A stretch of 64,000 nt of DNA from Acidobacteriota bacterium (GTDB lineage Bacteria > Acidobacteriota > Terriglobia > Bryobacterales > Bryobacteraceae), in NCBI GenBank assembly GCA_014584705.1, contig JACTMJ010000014.1, positions 124,001-188,000 of the forward strand, read 5' to 3'. Position numbers and translations under genes: made by a program. The notes beneath the pieces were generated by a model. That model was not told the origin of the DNA. It was given only the letters and a program-made list of their open reading frames with translations, and did not search any database. Below, in pieces: positions 34,953-44,295 of the stretch (its first letter is position 1; every line of letters begins with the position of its first letter).

Positions 34953-35696
34953 CTACGTAGTCTGCTTCCGTCGCCGGAACGCTCCCAGCAGAAGCAACCC
35001 AACGCCGAACATGGCAAAGGTGGCCGGCTCGGGCGTTTCCATATCGGGTACCCCGTTTGGAATCGCCATCCCGAAGATGTCCTGCTGGGTCGGGTTGGTA
35101 AGCGCGTAAAGGTACCGCGGCTTGGGCCCGGTCCCGTCAAGTGCGTCCAGCATGCTCTGGGCGACATCCAGCATAGTGGCGATCGAGCCATTCCGGAACC
35201 GCATATTGCCGTTCTGGACGTTCAGCGAACCGGAGTTCTCTTCCACAATCTCCCAGATCGCAATCTGCATTGCCGCGGCGCGGAGGTTGCTGAGGGCGCT
35301 GCCCCAGGTGGAGTACTCCCGGCCGATCAGCTCTCGCACAAGTTCAGCCTTTGCAGAGCCCATACCCCCGATGCTGGTGGTACCTTGGGAAAGCGGTTCC
35401 ACCTCCCACGTGTAGCTCTGGCCCAGCGAGATGCCTTCACGCGGTTCGATGCAGAAGGTGACGAAGTTCACAGGATCCGGCAGCAGTTCGATGGCCGACG
35501 TGCCGCCGGTACGCTTCATCATGATGTTACCGGCGTAATCCCGCGCCCAGGTGGCCCCCGAATCCAGACTTACATCTACTTGCCCGTAGGAAATCAAATT
35601 CACTACCGTGGCCTGAATCGTTCCCGCATTTGCACTCCGCACTCCCACGGCGAGCATTGCGCCGAACAGGATCGCGATGACTGTCATTCGTTTCAT
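34953..35696 (-). CDS. PEP-CTERM sorting-domain protein
   Basis: 247 residues from the ATG at 35696. A signal peptide (MTVIAILFGAMLAVGVRSANA) is followed by a ~200-residue secreted body with FCIEPREGIS and AAMQIAIWEIVEEN, a pattern seen in many acidobacterial and other PEP-CTERM proteins. The C-terminus is the sorting signal TPEPATFAMFGVGLLLLGAF then RRRK. Exosortase cleaves such tails and attaches the protein at the surface. No exosortase (EpsH) or PrsK/PrsR genes are in the window. Confidence 0.9.
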   Translation of the reverse strand: MKRMTVIAILFGAMLAVGVRSANAGTIQATVVNLISYGQVDVSLDSGATWARDYAGNIMMKRTGGTSAIELLPDPVNFVTFCIEPREGISLGQSYTWEVEPLSQGTTSIGGMGSAKAELVRELIGREYSTWGSALSNLRAAAMQIAIWEIVEENSGSLNVQNGNMRFRNGSIATMLDVAQSMLDALDGTGPKPRYLYALTNPTQQDIFGMAIPNGVPDMETPEPATFAMFGVGLLLLGAFRRRKQTT

Positions 35697-36166
35697 GTTC
35701 ACTTCAGCCTTCCTTCTTTCCATCTCCACCTAGGACTCCTCGATTGCGGAGAGCCCCTTCCGGCTTGCCCCCATATTGGGGTAGTGAAAGGCCTAAGTCA
35801 ATGAAACTAAATACCTTAGTACGTAGTACGCCGAGACCAATCTCCTGGCACTTCGGACTACATTTCTAGCAATTTGTATAAAAGAACTTCGACGGCCAAG
35901 CAGGCCTGCTCATTGCAATGCCCACAAATGGGGGTATCGCAATCGAGGGGTCTGGAAACGAGCGGCGGAGCTTTCTAGTAAGTTCCCCTAGTACCAAAGC
36001 AGTACATTCTCGAAGTGTCCGGATTCGTGTGGTATCGATTTTGGGCATTCGGTGAAGGTGCGAGGACTAGTACGAAGTAAGGCTCTGCGAGGAAAGAAAA
36101 GAGGAGATGCGGGATCGGGAGTCGAAGCCCGCCGTCGGGAATCGGTGCTGACGAAGGGAAGCCGCT
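35697..36166. promoter_or_regulatory. Long upstream region of the PEP-CTERM gene with repeated motifs
   Basis: 470 bases without a convincing gene. An 18-base imperfect palindrome occurs twice on the reverse strand: TACCCCAATATGGGGGCA at 35783-35766 and TACCCCCATTTGTGGGCA at 35936-35919, 15 of 18 positions alike. TAGTAC or AGTAC occurs several times (35818-35829, 35989-36004, 36067-36073). The copies lie 71 and 224 bases upstream of the start codon and so are candidate operators. I found no sigma-54 hexamers. Confidence 0.45.
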
Positions 36167-37207
36167 TCACTTCGTCAGCGCCGATTCAACGCGGCCGAAC
36201 GCCAGGGTATCCATAACCAGCGTCTCTTCAATCAGGCGCTCCTGAGAATCCAGCAGAATGCGCAAGCGGAATTGCGGGTACGGTTCCGGCGCGAGAATGA
36301 GATCCTGCATCACCGCTTCGCGAGCGCCGGCGGGGAAATCGGCGGGGAACACGGTCCAATGGGGCATTCGCAGGCGGCCGGAGATCTGCTGATACCAGAC
36401 GCTCTGGAACTGCGCCACCTGCCACACGGGGCGGTTCTGGCGCTTCAGCAACTGCGCCTGAGTGGCGTCGTAATCTTCACCGACGAAGTAGTCGATGTTT
36501 GCGAAATGGGAGTCCGTCTCGACGACGCAGCGCACACGGACGAGACTATAAGTATCCGGGAAACAGCCTTCCCGCAGCGGCACTTCCCCCCCATAGCTAT
36601 AGTTCGCAATTACGCTGATTGCCTCGGCGCGATTGGCGGCGCGGTAACCCACGTAGCCAGCGCTCAAAAGCAGGACGAAAAAGGCGAAACCGCGCCCGGC
36701 AACTTGGCGGATGCCCATCTCGATATTTACGAGGTGGCTGATCCAAGGCCAGAAAGCATAGCCAAGAAGGAGCAGAAAGAGCCACGGATCAAACCAGGGC
36801 AGAACGTCGAGGTGGAACCAGTCCCGGCTGAACGGATAGAAAAGCTGGATGCCGTCGACGCCCATGGCGTCAAGCGTCAACCGCAACCCGAGGCCCGCCA
36901 GACTGAGGAGCCATAGGCGCGGGAACGAGATGGATTCACGTGTACGCAACCGCAACAGCAAAACCAGCACGGCAGCCAGCAGGGGGGCGGCAGCCAGTGA
37001 ATGAAGAGGGCCTCCCACAAGTGTGACGAGATTCGCCCAGGAGAAAGGCACGCTCAGATAATCGAGGTCGGGCAGATTCGCGCCCAGGATCAGCGCCGCT
37101 TCGCCGCGCCAGGAGAGCCGGCCCAAACCCGCTCGGCCCAGACCGGTGCGGCCCAGACCGGTGCGGCTGAGTGCAAAAGCGGCGAGGGAGTTTGTCAGCG
37201 GGTCCAT
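36167..37207 (-). CDS. DUF457-family membrane protein (YbcI-like metal-dependent hydrolase)
   Basis: 346 residues. MDPLTNSLAAFALSR is the conserved start of this family, with GANLPDLDYL and GGPLHSLAAAPLLAAVLVLLL further in; the latter keeps the His and Asp seen in these membrane-bound hydrolases. Four or so membrane helices fill the first half, and the second half is a soluble domain of about 160 residues (VRCVVETDSHFANIDYF). Residues 16-30 are a tandem repeat of (T/A)GLGR encoded by a 15-base DNA repeat. Its real role is not known. It is followed at its N-terminal side by the lipid-kinase gene, 7 bases away. Confidence 0.75.
   Translation of the reverse strand: MDPLTNSLAAFALSRTGLGRTGLGRAGLGRLSWRGEAALILGANLPDLDYLSVPFSWANLVTLVGGPLHSLAAAPLLAAVLVLLLRLRTRESISFPRLWLLSLAGLGLRLTLDAMGVDGIQLFYPFSRDWFHLDVLPWFDPWLFLLLLGYAFWPWISHLVNIEMGIRQVAGRGFAFFVLLLSAGYVGYRAANRAEAISVIANYSYGGEVPLREGCFPDTYSLVRVRCVVETDSHFANIDYFVGEDYDATQAQLLKRQNRPVWQVAQFQSVWYQQISGRLRMPHWTVFPADFPAGAREAVMQDLILAPEPYPQFRLRILLDSQERLIEETLVMDTLAFGRVESALTK
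37119..37163. repeat. 15-bp tandem repeat inside the DUF457-like gene
   Basis: Three head-to-tail units: 37119-37133 (diverged), 37134-37148 and 37149-37163 (CGGCCCAGACCGGTG, identical), with a partial fourth. Each codes for five residues on the reverse strand (T/A-G-L-G-R). The copy number could vary between strains without breaking the frame. Confidence 0.85.
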
Positions 37208-37214
37208 GGCGCAT

Positions 37215-38144
37215 TCACGCCGCCAACTGGCGCGCGCCCTGGAGATAGCCGGGGGGCGCCAGCAGATTCAGCGCATCCGGCTCCACCGTGATGGTGGCGG
37301 GCAGGAGGCCCACGTGCTCACCATCCACTTGAAGATGCACGGGCTCGCCGCCCGCGGAGCGCAGATCGAGGTGGCGCGCGCGCAGCACCGTGATGCGGTC
37401 CGCGGCGTCGAGGCGGCCCGAGACGATCGAGAAGAGGTGCGCCAAGTACGTGGCCGTCAGCCTGCCTTCAAAAAGGATCACTTCGATATCCTCGTCGGTG
37501 ATGTGGATGCTGGGTGCGATGTTGATATCTCCCCCATAGTTTCGCACTCGGCTCGCCAGACAAAACGACACCTGATAGGTGGAACCGTTCACTGTCACCA
37601 GCATCTGCTCCAGATTGCGCCCGATCTGGGAGAAGCCCGCCACCCAATAGGCCAGCTTGCCCAGTCTGCGCTTCATGCCCTGGCTGACCGCATGCACCAT
37701 GCGCGCGTCGAATCCGGCACCGGCCATCATCAGGAAGTAGCGCTCGCCGTCGCCGGTTGCCAGCCGCCCCACCGGAATCCGTACCGCCCGCAGATGCGGA
37801 ATGGCGGCGAGGGCCTTCCGCCAGGTGCCGATTCGCATCTCATTGGCGAGCACATTTGCCGTTCCCGCCGGGAGCACGCCGAAGGCGGCATTCGTGTGAA
37901 CAAGGCCGTTCATCACTTCATTGATGGTGCCGTCGCCACCCGCCACCAGGATCGTGTCGACCCCCTCCCGATCCACCAGATCCCGTGCGATCGCGCCGCC
38001 GGTTTGCGGGCCGGTGGTGGCGACCAATTCGGCGCGGATGCCCGCTTGCCGCAGTTGCTCCATCGCGAGATCGAGCAGCCGTTGCCCATGCCGGCGCAGC
38101 GCTCCCGCTTCCGGGTTGTAGATCAGCCTCGCGTTTTGCGTCAA
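37215..38144 (-). CDS. Diacylglycerol/lipid kinase family protein (YegS/DagK-like)
   Basis: 309 residues. LIYNPEAGALRR opens the family; VAGGDGTINEVMNGL holds the GGDGT phosphate-binding motif, followed by GVLPAGTANVLANEM (residues about 91-105) and GAGFDARMV. These match soluble bacterial lipid kinases of the DagB/YegS group, which phosphorylate diacylglycerol or related lipids with ATP. It is the upstream gene of a reverse-strand pair with the DUF457 gene and is divergent from ligA with 54 bases between. Confidence 0.9.
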   Translation of the reverse strand: MTQNARLIYNPEAGALRRHGQRLLDLAMEQLRQAGIRAELVATTGPQTGGAIARDLVDREGVDTILVAGGDGTINEVMNGLVHTNAAFGVLPAGTANVLANEMRIGTWRKALAAIPHLRAVRIPVGRLATGDGERYFLMMAGAGFDARMVHAVSQGMKRRLGKLAYWVAGFSQIGRNLEQMLVTVNGSTYQVSFCLASRVRNYGGDINIAPSIHITDEDIEVILFEGRLTATYLAHLFSIVSGRLDAADRITVLRARHLDLRSAGGEPVHLQVDGEHVGLLPATITVEPDALNLLAPPGYLQGARQLAA

Positions 38145-38177
38145 ATTGCCCTCAAAGCAGTGAGAAACTCAGGTTAG

Positions 38178-40211
<2,034 letters not shown>

Positions 40212-40222
40212 TAACGCGGCAA

Positions 40223-41605
40223 TTAGACTTTCGCCGGTTCAGGCCTTCGCCAGGGTTTGCGATACTCGCGGCGCAGCAGTGCGTTGGCCTGCTTGCTATT
40301 CGTTATTTCCCGGCGGGCCGGGTTGTAGCGCAGCGTCTCTCCGGTCTGCATCGCCAGGTTTGCCAAGATGCAGCTTGCCGTTGAGATGTGACCTTCTTCG
40401 ATATCGGCCACGGGTCTCCCACGTTTCTCAATCGCACTGAGAAAATCGAGCATGTGCAAGCGCGTGGCGGGCGCGGCGTTGAGTTCGATATTCGCTTCCT
40501 TGAGGTCTTCCGGGTACTTCTCCCGCTCGTAGAGGCAGTCGAAATGAATCGTCTTTCCCTTGGGGTCGAGCGGCACGAAATCGGCGCGCATGGTGCTGGC
40601 TTTCAGCACCCCTTTCTCCCCGTGGAGGAACAGCGCCCAGGGGTAATCCGGATCCGGGGCCACACCCCAGCTCCGGTGCTGCCACACGGCATCGAACTCG
40701 GGATACTCAAAGACCGCCGTCTGCGTGTCCGTGATATTGGACTTCCCGCCCTTTTGTACGTAAATGCCGCCCGTGGAACTGATCCGTTTCGGCCAGCCCA
40801 GCTTCAGCATCCACCGCACGGTATCGAGCATGTGGACGCACATGTCACCCATGATGCCGTTGCCGTACTCGGTGAAGGTCCGCCACCAGCGGAGGTGAGG
40901 GAGCCCGTCGTAAGGCCGGAGGGGCGCGGGGCCGGTCCACATCTCATAGTCAAGATAGTCGGGCACGGGCTCGACTGGCGGGTTGCCGTTGGCCCGCATG
41001 GGGAAATAGCAGCACATATCCACATGGCCCACCTTGCCGAGGAGGCCGGCGTCGACAATCTGCTTCTTCGCGTCAATGAGGTGCGGGGTGCTTTTGCGCT
41101 GGGTGCCGACCTGCACGACGCGGTTGTGTTTGCGCGCCGTGGCGAGGATCGCTTCCCCTTCCATGACATCGCGACTGATGGGTTTCTGCAGATACACGTC
41201 CGCGCCGGATTCGATGGCGGCAATTGCGTGCAGCGCGTGCCAATGATCCGGGCTACCAACCAGTACGATATCGAGATCGCGTTCCCTGAGCATCTCGCGG
41301 TAATCGCCATAGACGCGCGGCATTTTGCGCGAAGCCTGCCGCTCACTCGCCATCGCGGCCGCGCCCGTCAGCATGCGCCTGTCGGGGTCGCAAATGGAAA
41401 CAATCTCGATGGGCGCTACCTGCGCCAGCCGCCACAGATCGCTCTTGCCGTACCAACCGGCGCCAATGAGCCCGACCCGGCGCTTCTTCGCGTTCACGAT
41501 ATCGGGGCCGTCCTGGCCCAGCGCGGAGAGCGAGAGCATCCCGGCGGCCGACTGCAAGAAGCGGCGACGGGCAATCGAGAAGACGGGCGGAATGGGTGCG
41601 GACAT
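40223..41605 (-). CDS. Exported Gfo/Idh/MocA oxidoreductase (copy 1)
   Basis: 460 residues. ARRRFLQSAAGMLSLSAL is a twin-arginine signal. The Rossmann start is KRRVGLIGAGWYGKSDL, then EIVSICDPD, DIVLVGSPDHWHALHAIAAI and the catalytic-loop EKP variant DVYLQKPIS. The C-terminal domain has NGIMGDMCVHMLDTVRWML. The family uses NAD(P) to act on sugars, inositols or related compounds; exported copies are usual in Acidobacteria and Planctomycetes. A close paralogue is at 51086. It ends 12 bases from the ligA stop on the other strand. Confidence 0.92.
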   Translation of the reverse strand: MSAPIPPVFSIARRRFLQSAAGMLSLSALGQDGPDIVNAKKRRVGLIGAGWYGKSDLWRLAQVAPIEIVSICDPDRRMLTGAAAMASERQASRKMPRVYGDYREMLRERDLDIVLVGSPDHWHALHAIAAIESGADVYLQKPISRDVMEGEAILATARKHNRVVQVGTQRKSTPHLIDAKKQIVDAGLLGKVGHVDMCCYFPMRANGNPPVEPVPDYLDYEMWTGPAPLRPYDGLPHLRWWRTFTEYGNGIMGDMCVHMLDTVRWMLKLGWPKRISSTGGIYVQKGGKSNITDTQTAVFEYPEFDAVWQHRSWGVAPDPDYPWALFLHGEKGVLKASTMRADFVPLDPKGKTIHFDCLYEREKYPEDLKEANIELNAAPATRLHMLDFLSAIEKRGRPVADIEEGHISTASCILANLAMQTGETLRYNPARREITNSKQANALLRREYRKPWRRPEPAKV

Positions 41606-41836
41606 AGGGAAAGACTCCTCCTGGAGATCGGAACGTCTATCGTAACCCAGAATTCCCTTGCTTCCCTCTCCCTTCGGCGTGATAGCTTCTATCGTGGAGA
41701 TTCATGCGCGGGACATGCGAATAGCGAGGGAGGCGGGTGGAGCCTCTCGCGGGGCGGCAGGAGGCTGCTTTCGGATGGGCGATCTTCGCTTCCGCGCCAT
41801 CGCGTTTCCCGAAAGAGCCATGTAAGGGGACTGTCG

Positions 41837-42109
41837 GTGCTCGAGTTGTTTGAAGTTCGCGTGAACTCGAAAGCCTTGCTCGTGGACGCCCAGACGACCG
41901 TTGCGGTGGCGATCCTGAGGGCCGGTATCCTCGGCTTTCGCAGATCCGCGAGCGGAGAGTGCCGCGGCGCTTTTTGCGGCATGGGCATTTGCGCCGAGTG
42001 CCGCGCCACCGTCGACGGGATCCCCGACCGTTACACCTGCCAGCAGTTGTGCCAGCCCGGAATGGTGATCGAGACGGAGAAGTGCCCCTGCGGAGAGGCC
42101 CCGCAATGA
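41837..42109 (+). CDS. Small (2Fe-2S) ferredoxin-like subunit of an FAD-dependent dehydrogenase
   Basis: 90 residues from the GTG at 41837, with AAGGGGA at 41824-41830. The cysteine pattern FCGMG-x-C-AEC (Cys47, Cys52, Cys55) and Cys68 (RYTC) is that of the plant-type [2Fe-2S] subunits of octopine, hydrogen-cyanide and hydroxyproline dehydrogenases (about 90-110 residues). It delivers electrons to the flavoprotein encoded next. Stop and next ATG overlap as ATGA. The much longer frame upstream of 41837 is antisense to the Gfo gene and is not used. Confidence 0.85.
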   Translation: MLELFEVRVNSKALLVDAQTTVAVAILRAGILGFRRSASGECRGAFCGMGICAECRATVDGIPDRYTCQQLCQPGMVIETEKCPCGEAPQ

Positions 42110-43497
42110 GCGCCACGGTTCGCGACGGAGCCAGCGCCCCGAATGTCGCCAGGGTGGCTGTTGTAGGCGCGGGGCCAGCCGGAATGCAGGCGGCCTGGAC
42201 GGCGGCCGGTTTCGGCGCGAGAGTGACGCTCATCGATGCCAACCCCTCCCTCGGCGGCGAAATCTGGCGCGGAGAGCGCAGCGAATCCCGAACCGGAACG
42301 CGACTCTTCGAGAGAATCCGAAAGTCGAACATACGCCTCCTCTCCAGTTGTCAGGTGGTGGATGCGCCGCGACTGGGGACTCTGCTGTGCGCCGCCAACG
42401 GCGAACCGGAGTGGGTGGACTATGACCGTCTGATCATCGCCACCGGGGCGCGCGAGCGCTTCCTGCCCTTTCCCGGCTGGACCCTGCCGAACGTATATGG
42501 CGCGGGCGGGTTGCAGGCCATGGCCAGGGGCGGGCTCGACCTCAAGGGCAAGCGCGTGGTGATCTGCGGTACCGGCCCGCTTCTGCTGAAGGTGGCGGCG
42601 ACGCTGCGCGAGCGGGGCGCGGAGTTACCCCTGATCGCCGAGCAAGCGCCCTTTGCAAGCCTCCTCCGTTTTGCATGGGCGCTTCGGCACTTGCCTTCGA
42701 AATACGGAGACGCCCTCTGGCTGGGAAAGAAACTTCTCGGTGCGGGCTTCCGCAGCGGTTGCTATCCCGTCCGGGCGCACGGACTGGACCGCCTGCTCTC
42801 CGTCACCCTCCGCAACGGCACGCAGGAATGGAATGTTCGCTGCGATTACCTCGCTTGCGGGTTTGGGCTGGTTCCCAACCTCGAACTCCCGCTGCTTCTC
42901 GGCTGCCGCGTGGATGCCGGATTTGTAGTCGCCGACGATTGGCAGGAAACCTCCGTTTCGGGGGTTTATTGTGCCGGCGAAGTTGCGGGCATCGGCGGAG
43001 TGGAAAAGGCGCTGGCGGAAGGAGCGATCGCCGGGCTGGCCGCCAGCCACGCGAGAGACACCCCCGGGTTGCGGGATCACGCCGCGGCCTGGTTTCGGGA
43101 GCGTGCGCGATGCCGCCGTTTCGCTTCCGCCCTGGCCTCCCGCTTCTCGCTTCGTCCGGAACTGCGCTCCATCGCAACGCCGGAGACGATCGTCTGCCGC
43201 TGCGAAGATGTCCGCATGGAACAGCTTGCGACCCATGCCTCCTGGCGGGAGGCGAAGCGGCACACGCGGCTCGGTGCGGGCCACTGCCAGGGCCGTGTGT
43301 GTGGCGCGGCGGTGGAGATTCTCAAGGGCTGGCCGTTGGAATCCCTGAGTCCACCCCTATTCCCGGTGAGCGAGCGCTTTCTGGCGTGCACCGGCCTTTG
43401 CGGCGGTGAGGCGGCGGTTTCCGAGCAAAATCTGTCGAAACAATCGGCACGAACCGGACATCCAATGGGACGTGCCACCGCGGCTGACTGCGAATAG
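42106..43497 (+). CDS. NAD(P)/FAD-dependent oxidoreductase, alpha subunit of OoxA/HcnB type
   Basis: 463 residues. VAVVGAGPAGMQAAWTAAG is the FAD motif, DRLIIATGARERFLPFPGW and LKGKRVVICGTGPLLLKVAATL the second nucleotide site, and SVSGVYCAGEVAGIGGVEKALAEGAIAG the FAD-domain end. C-terminal VCRCEDV with GHCQGRVCG is a BFD-like [2Fe-2S] domain. This is the alpha subunit of multi-subunit amino-acid or opine dehydrogenases. Normally a third, D-amino-acid-oxidase-like beta subunit lies beside it; none is seen in the window. Coupled to the [2Fe-2S] gene by ATGA. Confidence 0.88.
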   Translation: MSATVRDGASAPNVARVAVVGAGPAGMQAAWTAAGFGARVTLIDANPSLGGEIWRGERSESRTGTRLFERIRKSNIRLLSSCQVVDAPRLGTLLCAANGEPEWVDYDRLIIATGARERFLPFPGWTLPNVYGAGGLQAMARGGLDLKGKRVVICGTGPLLLKVAATLRERGAELPLIAEQAPFASLLRFAWALRHLPSKYGDALWLGKKLLGAGFRSGCYPVRAHGLDRLLSVTLRNGTQEWNVRCDYLACGFGLVPNLELPLLLGCRVDAGFVVADDWQETSVSGVYCAGEVAGIGGVEKALAEGAIAGLAASHARDTPGLRDHAAAWFRERARCRRFASALASRFSLRPELRSIATPETIVCRCEDVRMEQLATHASWREAKRHTRLGAGHCQGRVCGAAVEILKGWPLESLSPPLFPVSERFLACTGLCGGEAAVSEQNLSKQSARTGHPMGRATAADCE

Positions 43498-43525
43498 CGT
43501 GGGCACCAGACTAAAGGAAAACAAT

Positions 43526-44209
43526 ATGAAAAAGTTTCTTGGAGTGGCATTCGTCTTCCTGCTTGCCGTTGGGGGGCTTTTTGCCCAGTCGGAAGAGCAG
43601 AAGCGATTGAATGAGGCGACCGATGTGCTGAATATCCTCCTGCAAGGTGGAGACCAGGCGATTCCCCAGGAGCTTCTCGATAAGAGCGAGTGTGTCGTGC
43701 TGATCCCCGGCATGATCAAGGGGGCATTCATTGTAGGCGGCCAGTATGGCCGTGGCTTCGTCACCTGCCGCAAGAAGACCGGCCAGGGCTGGTCGGCTCC
43801 AGGGGCGGTACGGCTGGAGGGCGGCAGCATCGGATTTCAAATCGGCGGCCAGGCCACGGATATTATTCTCCTGGTAATGAATCGGAAAGGCGCGGAGAAG
43901 ATGATGACCAGCAAGTTCACGCTCGGTGGCGACGTCTCCGTCGCGGCGGGGCCGGTGGGGCGCACCTCAACCGCGGAAACCGATGCGCTGCTGCGCGCCG
44001 AGATTCTTTCGTGGTCACGCTCCCGCGGTGTCTTTGCGGGCATCTCACTGAAAGGCTCCACCCTGCGCGAAGACAACACGGCCATCGAGGCCTTGTACGG
44101 CAAGAAGTACCGCAACCGGGACATCGTGGCGAGTGGCCTCGCCGTTCCCGCTGCCGCGAAGCCGTTGATCGCGGCGCTCAACAAGTATTCCTCGCGAAAG
44201 AGCAAGTAA
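43526..44209 (+). CDS. Exported SYLF (Ysc84-like) lipid-binding protein
   Basis: 227 residues. A signal peptide (MKKFLGVAFVFLLAVGGLFA) is followed by the SYLF domain: IPQELLDKSECVVLIPGMIKGAFIVGGQYGRG, SIGFQIGGQATDIILLVMN, LGGDVSVAAGPVGRTS (sequences quoted in parts). The domain binds phosphoinositides in eukaryotes and is widespread but poorly understood in bacteria, where it is secreted. AAAGGA precedes the ATG at 43526. It converges on the GH57-like gene across a long palindrome. Confidence 0.9.
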   Translation: MKKFLGVAFVFLLAVGGLFAQSEEQKRLNEATDVLNILLQGGDQAIPQELLDKSECVVLIPGMIKGAFIVGGQYGRGFVTCRKKTGQGWSAPGAVRLEGGSIGFQIGGQATDIILLVMNRKGAEKMMTSKFTLGGDVSVAAGPVGRTSTAETDALLRAEILSWSRSRGVFAGISLKGSTLREDNTAIEALYGKKYRNRDIVASGLAVPAAAKPLIAALNKYSSRKSK

Positions 44210-44215
44210 GTGCGG

Positions 44216-44265
44216 ACTCCGGAGGGAGTAGGCCGCCCGGCCGGGCGGCCTACTCCCTCCGGAGT
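44216..44265. terminator. 50-bp perfect palindrome, bidirectional terminator candidate
   Basis: ACTCCGGAGGGAGTAGGCCG begins a 25-base arm that is followed at once by its exact complement, with no loop. It sits between convergent genes (stops at 44209 and 44296). No T-run follows on either strand, so folded RNA could still end or protect transcripts, but the perfect 50-bp length is longer than terminators usually are. Confidence 0.6.
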
Positions 44266-44295
44266 GACGCTGTCCAGGCCGTGTTTCGGATTGGG

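Noticed and set aside
35730-35880. Sigma-54 promoter for the PEP-CTERM gene
   Set aside because: TGGCAC occurs at 35846-35851 on the plus strand only, with no TTGC at the needed spacing and in the wrong direction.
40388-41836. Long plus-strand frame ahead of the [2Fe-2S] gene
   Set aside because: Antisense to the Gfo/Idh/MocA gene; the real start (GTG 41837) has its own ribosome-binding site.
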